From positions 52,048,046-52,112,045 of the forward strand of contig NC_088302.1 of NCBI RefSeq assembly GCF_032854445.1: a stretch of 64,000 nucleotides of DNA. The letters are read 5' to 3'. The position numbers were made by a program, and so were the translations under genes. This DNA is from Liolophura sinensis. Taxonomy: Eukaryota; Mollusca; Polyplacophora; Chitonida; Chitonidae. Under the pieces are notes generated by a model, which did no database searches, was not told the origin of the DNA, and saw only the letters and a list, made by a program, of their open reading frames with translations. Position 1 is the stretch's first letter, and every line of letters starts with the position of its first letter. Shown here one piece after another: positions 32,565 through 54,300 of this stretch.

Positions 32565-35500
32565 GAAATACATGCAGGCCCTGAGAAACACAATAACAGA
32601 CAATTATTCAGTACATTTCACACAAATATATACATACACACTGTACATCCAAGACTTTGAGGACACAGAAAATTGACTGATTGTACGAGTGCTGTTCTAC
32701 AGCTGAGCACAAGGGCCAGTTTCACAAGACTACAGGAACGTTCCTCTCTAAATTTCTGCCTCATTAAGCTATGCTGTTTCAGATGTATCCCTTGTAGTAT
32801 GGTGTAAGTGTAGCCACAGACATGCTGGTATGCCACTTGCAGAAATGCTGGAGTGCCACTCGCAGAAATGCTGGTATGCCACTTCATTATTTTGCATAAT
32901 GGCATTTCTTTTACTCTACTCCATCTTTCATCCAACTAGCATTCTGAGCCGTACTTTGACAAAACTTCATATATCAGTTTTTAGTAAATTTTCGCATAAA
33001 TGACGTCGCTATAACCTAGAAAACATCTATTCACAAGAAAGTTACAAGAAACAAGAAAATTTCACTGATCAGTCAGCAAAGCTTTATTGCTTGCAGTTAT
33101 CAAGTGCCCAAGTATATGTTAACTCTGATCTATACATTGCCATGTATATACATGTAAGTAAACTTTGATATGATCACCAGATAACATGATCATAATGAAT
33201 AGCATTTAAAAATAAATGAACAAGATTTATAAACATACCCAGGTTTTAATTAAAATTTTTAAGAACCAACACCTTTTATTACACATTCACCACAACATAT
33301 GCTTTCCAGCAGATCTGTCAACTGACCATGCCATGCAACAAGTGGGAAAATATCTAAACTGTTAGTTGAAGAGCTACTGCAGTGTCAAGGCCTGTATATG
33401 TCTTAAAAGCAGGGTTAAATGACAACGATCACGAATTACTTTCCTAAATTACAAAAAGTTACAGTGTATTAAAACCACTACTATTAGTATGGGAGGTTAA
33501 TACAGAAACAGAAGTTTTCTGACATTTCCAATCTTGCCTGGTGTGATCGTGTGCAAGAACACTTGACATTACCGATCACAGACTTATAGAAGCAAATGAC
33601 GATGTACTTTCAAACGTAGATCACGTCGTTCCAAGATAACTGCCTTACTCGATGCCACATCTACCTGATTCATCACCACAAACTATTACATGTATCATAT
33701 CACGTCACATCAAGAAAATGTTATGAAAACTGCCAAAGACTTTGTTTTTGAGGACTATTCACCTACATGAGTTAAGGAGTGTTATTGATTGTGTCTTTTT
33801 GAGCTGTGGTGTTAGACGTGTTCCTTCATATCATTTTAATATTTCACCTAGTTTCTCTTGGGACTGAAGTCGCACTCTTAAGAGTTGTATATATTAATGG
33901 ATATACAGTACTTCACCTAAAACTATGGCCTGTAGACATGCACTTTCAGAGAAGAAGAACATGAAAGCTATACAATGATTCTTTTGATAACATCAATTAA
34001 GTTTTTCTGCTAAGAAATTAAACTTCACAACAACAACAAAATAATAAAAACGTGTTTCAAGTGGCTCTAGGGTGCTGTAAGGTGGATGAATCAATCAAAA
34101 TCAAGTAAAATTTAAAGGAAAAGATCTCCAAAAATCGAAATCACAAAATAGATCACTTAAAACTATACGTAAATATAATGTTTTATTTATTTTTTTAGAT
34201 TCTGTGAAGAGTTAAAGGCACCCAAACATTTGAATTCTAATGTGGGTTTTATGGACCATACCATCAGAAGCCCGGAACTCTGACGTCACAGGAAATTTTT
34301 TCAACTCTAATCACGACACTGAATGTTGGAATAACTATTTTTACCCATGAGTGAAAGATTACTGAAATAATGTTACCAAAAATTCCTTCCTTCTGGTGGA
34401 AATCAGAAAAAAAAATGTGAAGTGAAGTCAGAGTTCCTAGACACTGTCAGTATGGCTAATAAAGCCCACCACAGTTTTCAAATATTTAAATGCCTTTCAA
34501 CTCTCTTAATAAAATCTGAAAAAATAAATTCAAGTATTTTTACGCAGTTTTCAGTTGTCTGTAAGATGAACCTTACTTCATATTTTAGCTTTCTTTTACT
34601 TTATTGTTACTTGAAAAAAAAAAGCTAATTAAGCTAAACAGAAATGAAAATAGAAGTGAAATAGAGTAATCTGAAAGAAGTTTTAATCTTCTGTCAGTAG
34701 GTATTTTGAATATTAGAGTTGGGAACTGACAGTGTACATGTTATCAACTCACCAATGCTCCCTCCACAACTGCCTGGAACTGAATTCAACACATGGTGAT
34801 GTTTTTAAGCAAATACCTGTCACCATATTTTGTCCTGTAGTTTTCTTCTTCGTAGTATGGTGTCTCTCTATGGTTCATAGCCCTGCAAGTGGGTAAGCAT
34901 TGTTTGCTAATCTGAGACCCACACATTGTTATCTTTGACATAGTAGGTTAAGCACTGCACACATATTTTTGCAAGAGACGGCAGACAGAATTTTTAAAGA
35001 ATTACATGTACATTTACCTTTATCATTGGGAGCCATGGGCCTATTATGAACGTAAGATGTATAGAGCATGCAGGACATTTAATAAAATGACAAAATAAAG
35101 ATCAACAAATTCACTAATTGAGCAATATAGTGAGGTCCCTCTCCAAAAAACAGTCATGTTGGAAGTATTTTGTGACAGCCTGCAGTTAGGCAGTGTATCA
35201 AAGCACTCACACTGAATACTGGGGTACATTAAGACATTTGCATTTAAACTTCTCACTTTCCATACACCAGTATTTCTTTCTGGCTGATTAAATCAACGAC
35301 GTTCACGCATATTGTTTCCTTCATCAGATGTCTTAAACATTATTGATAAACTGTTCATCCAATCAATGAGATTAGATATTAATAGATGTGGATCATGTTT
35401 ATCAAAAATTCCCTAGTTCTGAATGGTACATAATCATACCCTATAATTGTTTCTATATGGATATACACACATATATATAGGCCTACCAATCTTGATCACG

Positions 35501-36494
35501 TTTCCTAAGGAAGTAATAGGGTCCAGCCATAAGCAAACAACTCTATACATGTATGTTAAAATGATACATATGTTTTACATTTCATAACACTATCCACACA
35601 ATGGTGTAGAGTTACTGGCTGGCATATTGTACCATTATTCCGTTATTACTCCATAACTTGGCTTTCAAATGCCCCAAAACTCATCATTGCCACACCTACA
35701 TATATTTACATCTATGGACACATGGAGATAATTGTTCACGCTTCATTGATCTACATTCCATACTGTACATACAGTGTTTGTAGCTGGGTATGAGCGTTTG
35801 TGAACAAAATTTTCCTGCAATTATGTTCATGACATAAGCAGCAATACATCACCGTGCTTCAAGTTATCCTAACAAACTGAGGCATGGCGAGTTAGTGCCC
35901 ATGGCGAGTTAGTGCCCATGGTGAGTTCCCACTGATTTTATGAGCGTACGTTGCAATGTGCCATATTAAGTTTGTCTTGTTTTCCAATATTCTGATAATG
36001 ATAAGTTTTAGCACATTATAGCAGGTAAAGATTATTTTATTTTACCCAATCGGTACCCATGATATATAGTTCTATTATACGGGACTATTCTAACATCATT
36101 GTAATGTCCACAACTCATTGGCAAGATAAAAACGTCAATACTACACAATACAAGACAAGAATTTGTAACTTATGAATTACCTATAGTCATCAGAGGACTT
36201 ATCAACTTTCTTCTGAACCATTCTGGCTCTACAACCATCCATATCCCACAACTGAAAACCAAACTCCATGTGCACGTAGACAACAACTTTTCATAGAACA
36301 GAAACTTCTACCAGATTTCAACCATAGATATAGACTTTTTGTTATCACGGTATACATTAAATAAAATCATCATGCCCAGACGATTAAACTGGCTCTTATT
36401 AACTTGCATTATTCGGAGGTCCTCGATAGCCAGGCAGCCAAGAAAAACCACATAGTCAATGGGTAATCTACATATACGTGTACTTGACACGAAT

Positions 36495-36728
36495 GTATTT
36501 ATTTTTCTGATACATGTTTTTTATACCATCCTTAGGAATATTTCACTTGTGCAACGGCTACCATCATTATGGTGGGAGGAAACCAAGGAGAGCCTGGAAG
36601 AAACCCATGACCATCTGCAGGTTGCTGGAAAACTTTCCCACACATGGACTTGAACTCACAGCGACTACATCGATGAGACACTCCCAAGTCATTGTGCTGC
36701 ACTTCCTACTCGGTCAGGGAGGCCCCCA
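36495..36728 (-). mobile_element. tRNA-derived SINE, minus strand, diverged
   Basis: Same family with a ~25-bp internal deletion (no agaggaagccagcatgagc block). It runs from tatttattt to ggtcagggaggccccc. Confidence 0.8.
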
Positions 36729-37343
36729 CTTGACGCAAAGACACAGAAGTACATCCTAACATCCACAAAATACCCAGGACACCAAAAATTACCTAGATCA
36801 CTTAAAAATACAAGAAGTTCTTCACATCATAGCTACTTTTTTTTTTCTGTTACATGTTGCTATGGAATACTAAATCAGAAAAGATACAGTAGTGGGGGAT
36901 TGAAATAAAAAATTGTCAGTCTTGTACGAACTGGTATTTTTCAAATTTTTAGCATTCCAGAGTTAACATAGCAAACACATAATTTTTAACACCTGTGTGC
37001 ATACTGTGTTTGCATTTACATCCTCTTGATATATGATGAAACATGGTAACCAGGATATTGTTCTACAGAAACACAATTAGTGACGAGTCTGGAGACAAAG
37101 AACTTTCTGCCTCAAATACCATCAATACACCTTTACCAAGAGCATCACGTATGTGCTTCTAACGAGCAGAAAAAGATGAAGGAAAGTAAAGTTTGTCTCA
37201 TAATGATCTACATGCATCTATAAGAAAAACATCATAAACATTGATCATGCCCGTGTCACGTGTACAGTTTGATCATATTGTGAACACATCAAATTACATA
37301 TGTTCTGTTGTAAAATATACAGGTATCATTGATAAATGCCTCC

Positions 37344-37349
37344 TTTATT
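37344..37349 (-). terminator. Possible RNF121 polyadenylation signal (AATAAA on minus)
   Basis: TTTATT on the plus strand, 560 bp past the RNF121 stop. It is the nearest clear canonical hexamer I saw outside a SINE. Confidence 0.3.
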
Positions 37350-37908
37350 TCTGCCATTTACTTCTTATTTTCTTGCTTTTTCATCTTACATCTCTGATTG
37401 TCTTCTCCATACAAAGTATTCCATTAATGAGTGTGACATCTTTTGGAGCTGTGTGGTGTGGAGATCTCCCAGTGCAAACTTAGATAGTCCCAAGTTCTTT
37501 ACCCTTTGGTCCTTTTTTGTGACGTGACACTGTATTCTGTGTGTGAGTGCCTAAAGCAGTGATGTTAGACACAAGCAGTGCAGTGTAGCCCCAGTCCGAG
37601 TTTACACAGCTTGGTAGCGCTTGATTTAGCGAGCAAAATGTGTCCCTTCCATACAAGACAGTGATTTAACTTCTTCAATACACATACTGGATATACAAGA
37701 TATTGTTGTATACAATACAACACATTGTGAGAACACGTTATCACACTGTCACCCCATGCCTCTGAGTTCAAGCTCAACATTCACACAACATCTACCCACG
37801 ATCACACCCACAATGTGACGATCACTCCGCTCTGTGCAGAACGGTGCACACAAATTCTCTCACTTGTGAATTATGGGAAATAAATAAGGCAGTGTGAACT
37901 GATTTTCC

Positions 37909-47831
<9,923 letters not shown>

Positions 47832-49199
47832 GTTATTAGCTCTCTAGTCAACAGAAGACGACAGCTCCGATGTTATACTACATGCTAGCCTGTTAGGAAT
47901 TAGTACAATACACAATATATCAAGTGATGACAACAGGAGGCATAAAAACATATAATGTCCTTTCCAATAGGGTGGTTATCTCCCCCTGAATTCATAGCTG
48001 AACATCAGTAAACCTGGATCACATCCTGACAGCTACTTGAACAAATTATACTCTTCTTTGCGGTACAAACATTTCCCTGTCTGCATGTCCAGAAACCAAT
48101 TATATCATACAAACGCAATCATTCTATCCATTTGAGATGAGGAAAGGCTTTGGGTTAGAGTCATGTGGAGACAACCAAGTTTACTGAAAAGGTTTCAAAC
48201 ATGTTTACTTCAAAGGCAGCATACAAATCAACACAGAGAATATGGAGTAGGGAAAATAGCCACAGCTTCATTAAGAAGTATTAACACCTACATAAATACC
48301 ACTCGACAGTGCTGAAGACAGATATGTGATGTGGTATACATGTATCTGGCCAGGATGAATAAAGTGAAAACTAGTTGCCACATTTCATTAATACGCCTAG
48401 CTATAAATAACTAGGCATGACTCAAAAGTAACACCATCCGCACAATTTGCTTGGGACAGTCACAGCTGCTTTGTAATGTTCATTTGTGTACTTTCATATG
48501 GTTATTGACAAGTAAAAGGGGTCTTTTCAGGACAGCTGGATGCAAATCTAATTACGAGCCCTGCCAACAGAGACATATACAAAGTCCTTTCTACTACTTC
48601 CAGATAAGGAGTCCACTAATCTTCCGGCCATGTGATGTCTTACCTCAGCAAAGACGCCGATGAGAAGACACACATACATGTAAGTTATCCAGGTATTTGA
48701 ACAAATGGTATTTATATTCATCGATATGGCGAGTAGAGTACTATACAATAGGACTGTCTATTATAATCCTGAACTATACAACACGGTCATACTGTATTGG
48801 ACTAATGGCGAGCCATCTATGTTGTAGTATCTCTGGAAGGCTGGAACCCTGGCGACTGTTCCTACATACTTGCATGACTAAGACATGGGTCCTTCATGTT
48901 ATATTTCCATCTGGGAGTTGCATTCTTCAAAAGGCAGGTGTTTTCATTTTAGAATCTCCTCTGTATTAGTACTTCCGGGTGATCGTCCCAGTGCTCATAT
49001 TTGAAATTATCAATTAACTAAGAAAATATGTCCAAGCTGGCCGATGTTCGTTTACTTACAATAAATCCACAGATAAAAAGGTAAGGAACATAAGTGTCTG
49101 CTAACTTAAGGCTCTGAAAACATATTTGATGGGTAATTTTTGTCTCGCATGCCATGTTAAACTGCAACTTCATCAGATTTTTCAATGGCTTTTGAACAT

Positions 49200-49312
49200 G
49201 TGGATGGTCGTGGGTTTCCACTGGTCTCTGCTTCGTTTCCTGCCGCCGATGTATAACTTAAATATTCTTCAGTGCAGTGTAAAACACCAATCAAATAAAT
49301 AAATAATTGGTT
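49200..49312 (+). mobile_element. SINE 3' part, plus strand
   Basis: tggatggtcgtgggtttcca ... gtgtaaaacaccaatcaaat and an (AAAT)n tail; 5'-truncated. Confidence 0.82.
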
Positions 49313-49914
49313 TTTGCCCGATGCTGGTTTGGGGCCCATCCTTTGATGAGCAAAGTTTTGCCAAACCTAATGTCAGAGCAAACTGAGAGTAATTAATCGT
49401 ATACATTATTTGTGTTAGTTTGCAACAGCATCCACCTTATTCCACCTAACCCTGAGTGAACTTGTGATATTCATGAAATGCCGATCCCGCTTATTAAGCA
49501 GAGGTTGCTGTTCACATCACGGGGGAGACAGCATGACGCCATAAACTAACTCCAGTAGGCCTAACTGTCAAGTGTCATGCCCTCAGTCCACGTACGTAGA
49601 TTGGTCACACAGTGATGCCGGCTTGGCAACCGGTATCCCAGAAACACAACTTTCACCAACTACACGGATACCACCGTGCGGAAAATATCGCACGTTTGTC
49701 GGAAAATATATCCCTGCATTGTGACTACACAACACACATCTTACCCCGTTGTCAGGAATGGGTTTCCCGTGATGGAAATCGTGCCTGCCACCGTGTGCCT
49801 CCATCGCAGCTGTCACCGCCCTCTGACGGTCTCCCAGTACACAAAGCTAAGGGAGGTAATGAACCTCATTTACCACGCCAAGATAAAATCCATGTTCCCT
49901 CTTCGCTTGTTTGA

Positions 49915-50194
49915 TTTTTTTTTTTTTTTTTTTTTTTTTTTGATTGGTGTTTTACGCCGTACTCAAGAATATTTCACTTATACAACGGCGGCCAGCATTA
50001 TGGTGGGTGGAAACCGGGCAGAGCCCGGAGGAAACCCACGACCATCCGCAGGTTGCTGACAGACCTTCTCACGTACGGCCGGAGAGGAAGCCAGCATGAG
50101 CTGGACTTGAACTCACAGCGACCGCATTGGTGAGAGACTCCTGGGTCATTACGCTGCGCTAGCGCTTTAACCGACTGAGCCACGGAGGCCCCCC
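49915..50194 (-). mobile_element. Full-length tRNA-derived SINE with 12-bp target-site duplication
   Basis: Best-preserved copy. On the minus strand it starts GGGGGCCTCCGTGGCTCAGT (A box TGGCTCAGTCGG), has B box GAGTTCAAGTCC, then the conserved body and tail (CGGCGTAAAACACCAATCA), ending in about 22 A. TSD TCGCTTGTTTGA lies at 49903-49914 and 50195-50206. Low divergence suggests recent activity. Confidence 0.96.
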
Positions 50195-51321
50195 TCGCTT
50201 GTTTGAAAAGTCTCAGATATAACACAGCCTAAAAGTCATATCTAAAAACACACTTTTTTCATCCTTTAAACAAACGTGTCCTTTCTACTGATAACCCCTT
50301 TCCTTTGCTCTATTCTTTTGGTTGCCTGTCTGGTAATTTAATTTACATGCAGGTGTTCATATGCCTTGAGTTAAATAAAAGTAGGAAATATTGAAGTTCA
50401 TGTTGATATTTCTCCCAAATATGATTGTACAAATGTGGATGAATCTGGAATAATCAAGTTGTTATAATCATCAAAACACAACAATACGCTGCAGGTTCTT
50501 ACTGCCATCCATGTCAGTCTGGTTGAGGTGTATTTGAATATTTGCATTCAAACTTGTCAACTTTCAAATATCAACCTGATTAAATCAAAAATATCCAAAA
50601 ATCATTTCCTGCACCAAATGTTTCAGTGTTACTGTTAGCTTGCTTATCTAATTTACTATAGCATTGAATACAAAACTAGCATGTCTGGAGAAAATAAGAT
50701 TACCATGAAGAAACCAGATTACCTGGAGTAAACCCTCAACCTTCTGCATGGCGAGTAACAGATTAACTTTTTCATATGTGTTGTGAAGAATTCCACCCTC
50801 CCACAGAGTTAGCTAGGTGTATATCCCATATTGGTGGAAGGTAAGTGTTTTCCAATAAACTTCATGTAAGGCCAAGTAAATGGGCCAACGAGCGATGTCA
50901 CAGCTTATTGTGACCACAGCCACTATGGGAAGGTGAAAGTCAGAGAACATCAAAGACTCCTTGTCCACAGTTTGAAATGAACCAAAATCTAGTGTATCAC
51001 AGCTATAGAAAGATATGCATCTTAACCACTCAGCCATGATCTGCCTCTGGTGTTTTGTTTGGCTATCCACACAGTTTCCCTCATGACAACAGTGACAGCT
51101 TTCACACATTGTTGGATGGTTACAATGCTACAATGAGGCATAATGCCATGAACACAAGAACATGGTCACATACTTCTCTGAAAATGTTTCAGATCATTAG
51201 TCGAAGTGATGGTTGAAAAGGCTGAAGAATTAGACCATTCTTATTTAAGCACAACTCTCATTGTATCATTTCTGATAAGCCGGTAACATACAAACTGAAG
51301 ATTGTTGACAAGTATTATGGT

Positions 51322-51327
51322 TTTATT
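51322..51327 (-). terminator. Likely PGAP2 polyadenylation signal
   Basis: TTTATT on plus (AATAAA on minus), about 70 bp downstream of the stop codon at 51396-51398. Confidence 0.5.
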
Positions 51328-51395
51328 ACAAAGTGTGATAAAAATGATGAAACATGATAAAAATGAAATATAAACATCACAAAGGATTGAAATTC

Positions 51396-54300
51396 TCAGA
51401 CAGGAAGATGGTCATGTGTGTTGAATCTGCCTGCAATTATCACCACATCTGAGAAATCCAAAATGGTTGTTGAGTGGAAACCAATATTTGTGCTGATGAT
51501 GGTGTATTCAGCAAGTGCAAACCAGGAGTACACTGCAATAAAGCAGAATGAATACATGAGACAGTAATTAATTTTTCAGTCAACTTTATTATCACAAAAA
51601 AATAGATAATGTCCACAACGCCGAAAACATATATTCAGATCTAAAGTGAATATTTCACATTGATGTTTTAAACAGACGTGTGTAGAACATTTTCTAAGCA
51701 CTGAAGATTCAATCTAACTACAGTGTGAGTTTAAAAATACATGTAATCTTTAAAAACAATTTTAATATTATCACATATTGGGAAACATACTTAAAATGTA
51801 CTTAAAATGTAACATCAGCAGAAAGTTGCTGAAGAACGGTATGGAATTCACATGATATCTAGCCAACTTACTCAAAACAAATCTCATCTGATACACATGT
51901 AAAAGAGGTCATAAATATTCGTGTAAGGTCAAAAATTAATAAAGTCTTCAAATAGCTCATCAAGCAATAAGCACCTAGAGGTACCCAGAGCCTTCACACT
52001 GATGGATTCAGGAAGCTTAACTGTTAATTGTAGAGGTTCAGTGATTAGTACAGAAAATAAAAAGAAAGTCAAAGTTATTTTTTGAGGGGGAGGTAGAAGG
52101 GAGCGCCATCTTGAAATTACAAGGCTCATTTATGCTTATTTTCTGTCAGTACTTATAGCATTTTGCCACGTGTAGGGCCTATGAAAATGCTTAGTTACTC
52201 CCTCCACATTTCTCCCCTGAGCTATTCAGCCAATTTTTACCCTTAAGATAAGGACGGAAAAGCTTAACACAAGCATCATAATAAAATCAAGCCACAAACT
52301 CTGCAGAATACTAAAGCTGAAAAATATGACATATGTAGAAATGTACACAGTATCATGAACTGTTGAGAACTGCAAGGTTTACTAGGACAACAGCAACTCT
52401 TGTTGTTTGTGAGGAGTGAAATTATCCCTGCCCTCAACCCCTCCTTTTAGTTTAACTTATCTCACAATATGCAAGAGAAAAGTACATGTTTAAGAGGCTG
52501 AAGAGGAAAATACATGTACTTTTTAATGCGAGACATAGGAAAAAAAGTGCTTCACAAAGTGAATATATATGTTTTAACAATAAAAATTTCTGAATAAATG
52601 TAAACGTATGATGTATGAACATGAAATAATACCTCTTTCTGAAAAAGTAATGAATAAGTCTAAACAGGTTTTTAAACATAGCTGTACCATAAAATAGCTG
52701 ATAACAATAAATGTTACAAGAAAAAATAGAAGATAAACAAAAATGAAAAAAATTACAATTGCCATATGTAAATTTTGCCCTGGAAATGTTTTTTGCCTGG
52801 CCATAAAACTTGTGCTAATATGTAAGTATGCTTGGGGTTTAATGTCTCTACTAAAATAATTCTGTTTTCAGACATATTATGCTTAAAAACTCAGTGGGAC
52901 TGTGAACTTGTTGAAAATATATACACCTCTCTTCAGCACGCTAAGTCATATATATGTACAGAAATAACATACACATAAATCTGTCTGGTTAATATTCATC
53001 AATTACTGAGTAATGTAAAAGTCCTACACAGATCAGTTGAAAACCAACACTAACGTAACAATCTGCAGCCGTGGCTGTACTTCTGCTTCATCACTGTTGT
53101 TTAGAAGTAGCAGGCTGACCAAACTCAAGATATAAGCCTTCAAAATCAACCATGCTAGTTGCATGGAAAGTTAAGTTTGTTAAGATAACGATGTACTCCA
53201 ACAAGGAAAAAACTGTGTACACTGAAATGTATACAAAACATCAATATCTTAGTGCAGAATGAATAATAATAGCTGAATGCCCTATCAGTAATACTTTAGT
53301 CATATTGTGGTGATCTTATCACAGAAGAAATGGAAGTTTCTCCCTTGTAATGCTTGTAACATTAAAACCAAGGCATGATATCCTACTGCATGATAAAGCT
53401 TCCGAGAAATGACTGTACCTTAAATTCAATTTCAGAGCTTTGCTGTCAAATTTCAGTGGGGTAATTCCGATTTAAAAAGACAGAAGATAAACTGATTTTT
53501 TATGTTCAAGTTCACCTTTGTTGAAGAAGACAACATAACAAGTGGGTTTGGGACAAGTAAATATTTGAGCACAAGATTCAGGATTTTCAAAACATTGTGA
53601 AGAAAATTTGATGAGCAAAGCTCTTTCAACACGTGTAGGAAGCACCTACCTCCAGGCTCACAATAAGTATTGTGACGGTAGAAAAAATATGCTGCAAGGA
53701 CGATGCTGAAGATGTTTATACCAAAGAGGACTTTCTTCCACCAGTAGGACTTAGACTCCTGTCAACACATTTAAGCAATAAACGCAATTTAACTATATAC
53801 AATTTAAACTGTTAAATATAATGACTTCCATGAGCACATCCATTATGTGCTTGCTTTATATGATTACATGACCGGTATCACATGCAGTACATATACTTTA
53901 CCTAAATGTTCAGTGTTTCCCTTGTATGGTGATAAATTCAAATATAGTTTAAAAAGAGACAAAGCTGAAGACACCTCAGCACAACTGTAAAATATCAGAA
54001 AAATATTCCAATGAAGTTATAACTTGTCCATTATTATTTTACACAACATATGTATAGAGCTTCCCAAAGAATGTGTTCTACTACAACTGCTGTATTTGTC
54101 AAGCACAAAATTTTAGATCAAATGCAGTAATATTTACATTATTTTAACAGAACCTATGTGTTTCTTATTTACCTTTGGAGACATAGGTTTTCCTGATCTT
54201 CCCCATTTAAACAATGCACAAGTGAGCAACATGTACAATTGGGAACAAATCATGAAGATTATGAAGCAATCTTTGTGAAGCTCTGGAATAGAAAAAAGAA

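Larger units (their letters stand above)
29127..37908. other. Intergenic region between convergent NuMA and RNF121
   Basis: No multi-exon gene found. It contains a 17-A run at 29123, a candidate alternative NuMA end (30084-30134), a degenerate ~24-bp repeat (30560-30725), a TG/TA microsatellite (31223-31264), SINE copies at 32361 and 36495, short tandem duplications near 32820 and 35885, and otherwise AT-rich sequence. 3' UTRs of both genes probably lie in its outer parts. Confidence 0.7.
47832..51395. other. Intergenic region between RNF121 start and PGAP2 end
   Basis: Contains SINE pieces at 49200-49312 and 49915-50194. The 49560-49870 stretch is richer in CpG than its surroundings and could be a promoter, but no motif proves this. 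I see no coding exon. Confidence 0.6.

Noticed and set aside
34786..34884. Minus-strand block after a ttgcag-like acceptor encoding AMNHRETPYYEEENYRTKY and a stop
   Set aside because: It fits the RNF121 phase, but the true RNF121 last exon (38029-37909, WERPHVLYG...) was found. No homology or donor partner supports it.
49583..49914. Open frames on both strands in the CpG-richer block
   Set aside because: No domain, splice or codon signal; more likely upstream or promoter sequence or chance.
50160..50194. Possible tRNA genes from A/B-box matches
   Set aside because: All matches sit at the heads of SINE copies with SINE bodies attached; no cloverleaf with acceptor stem seen.
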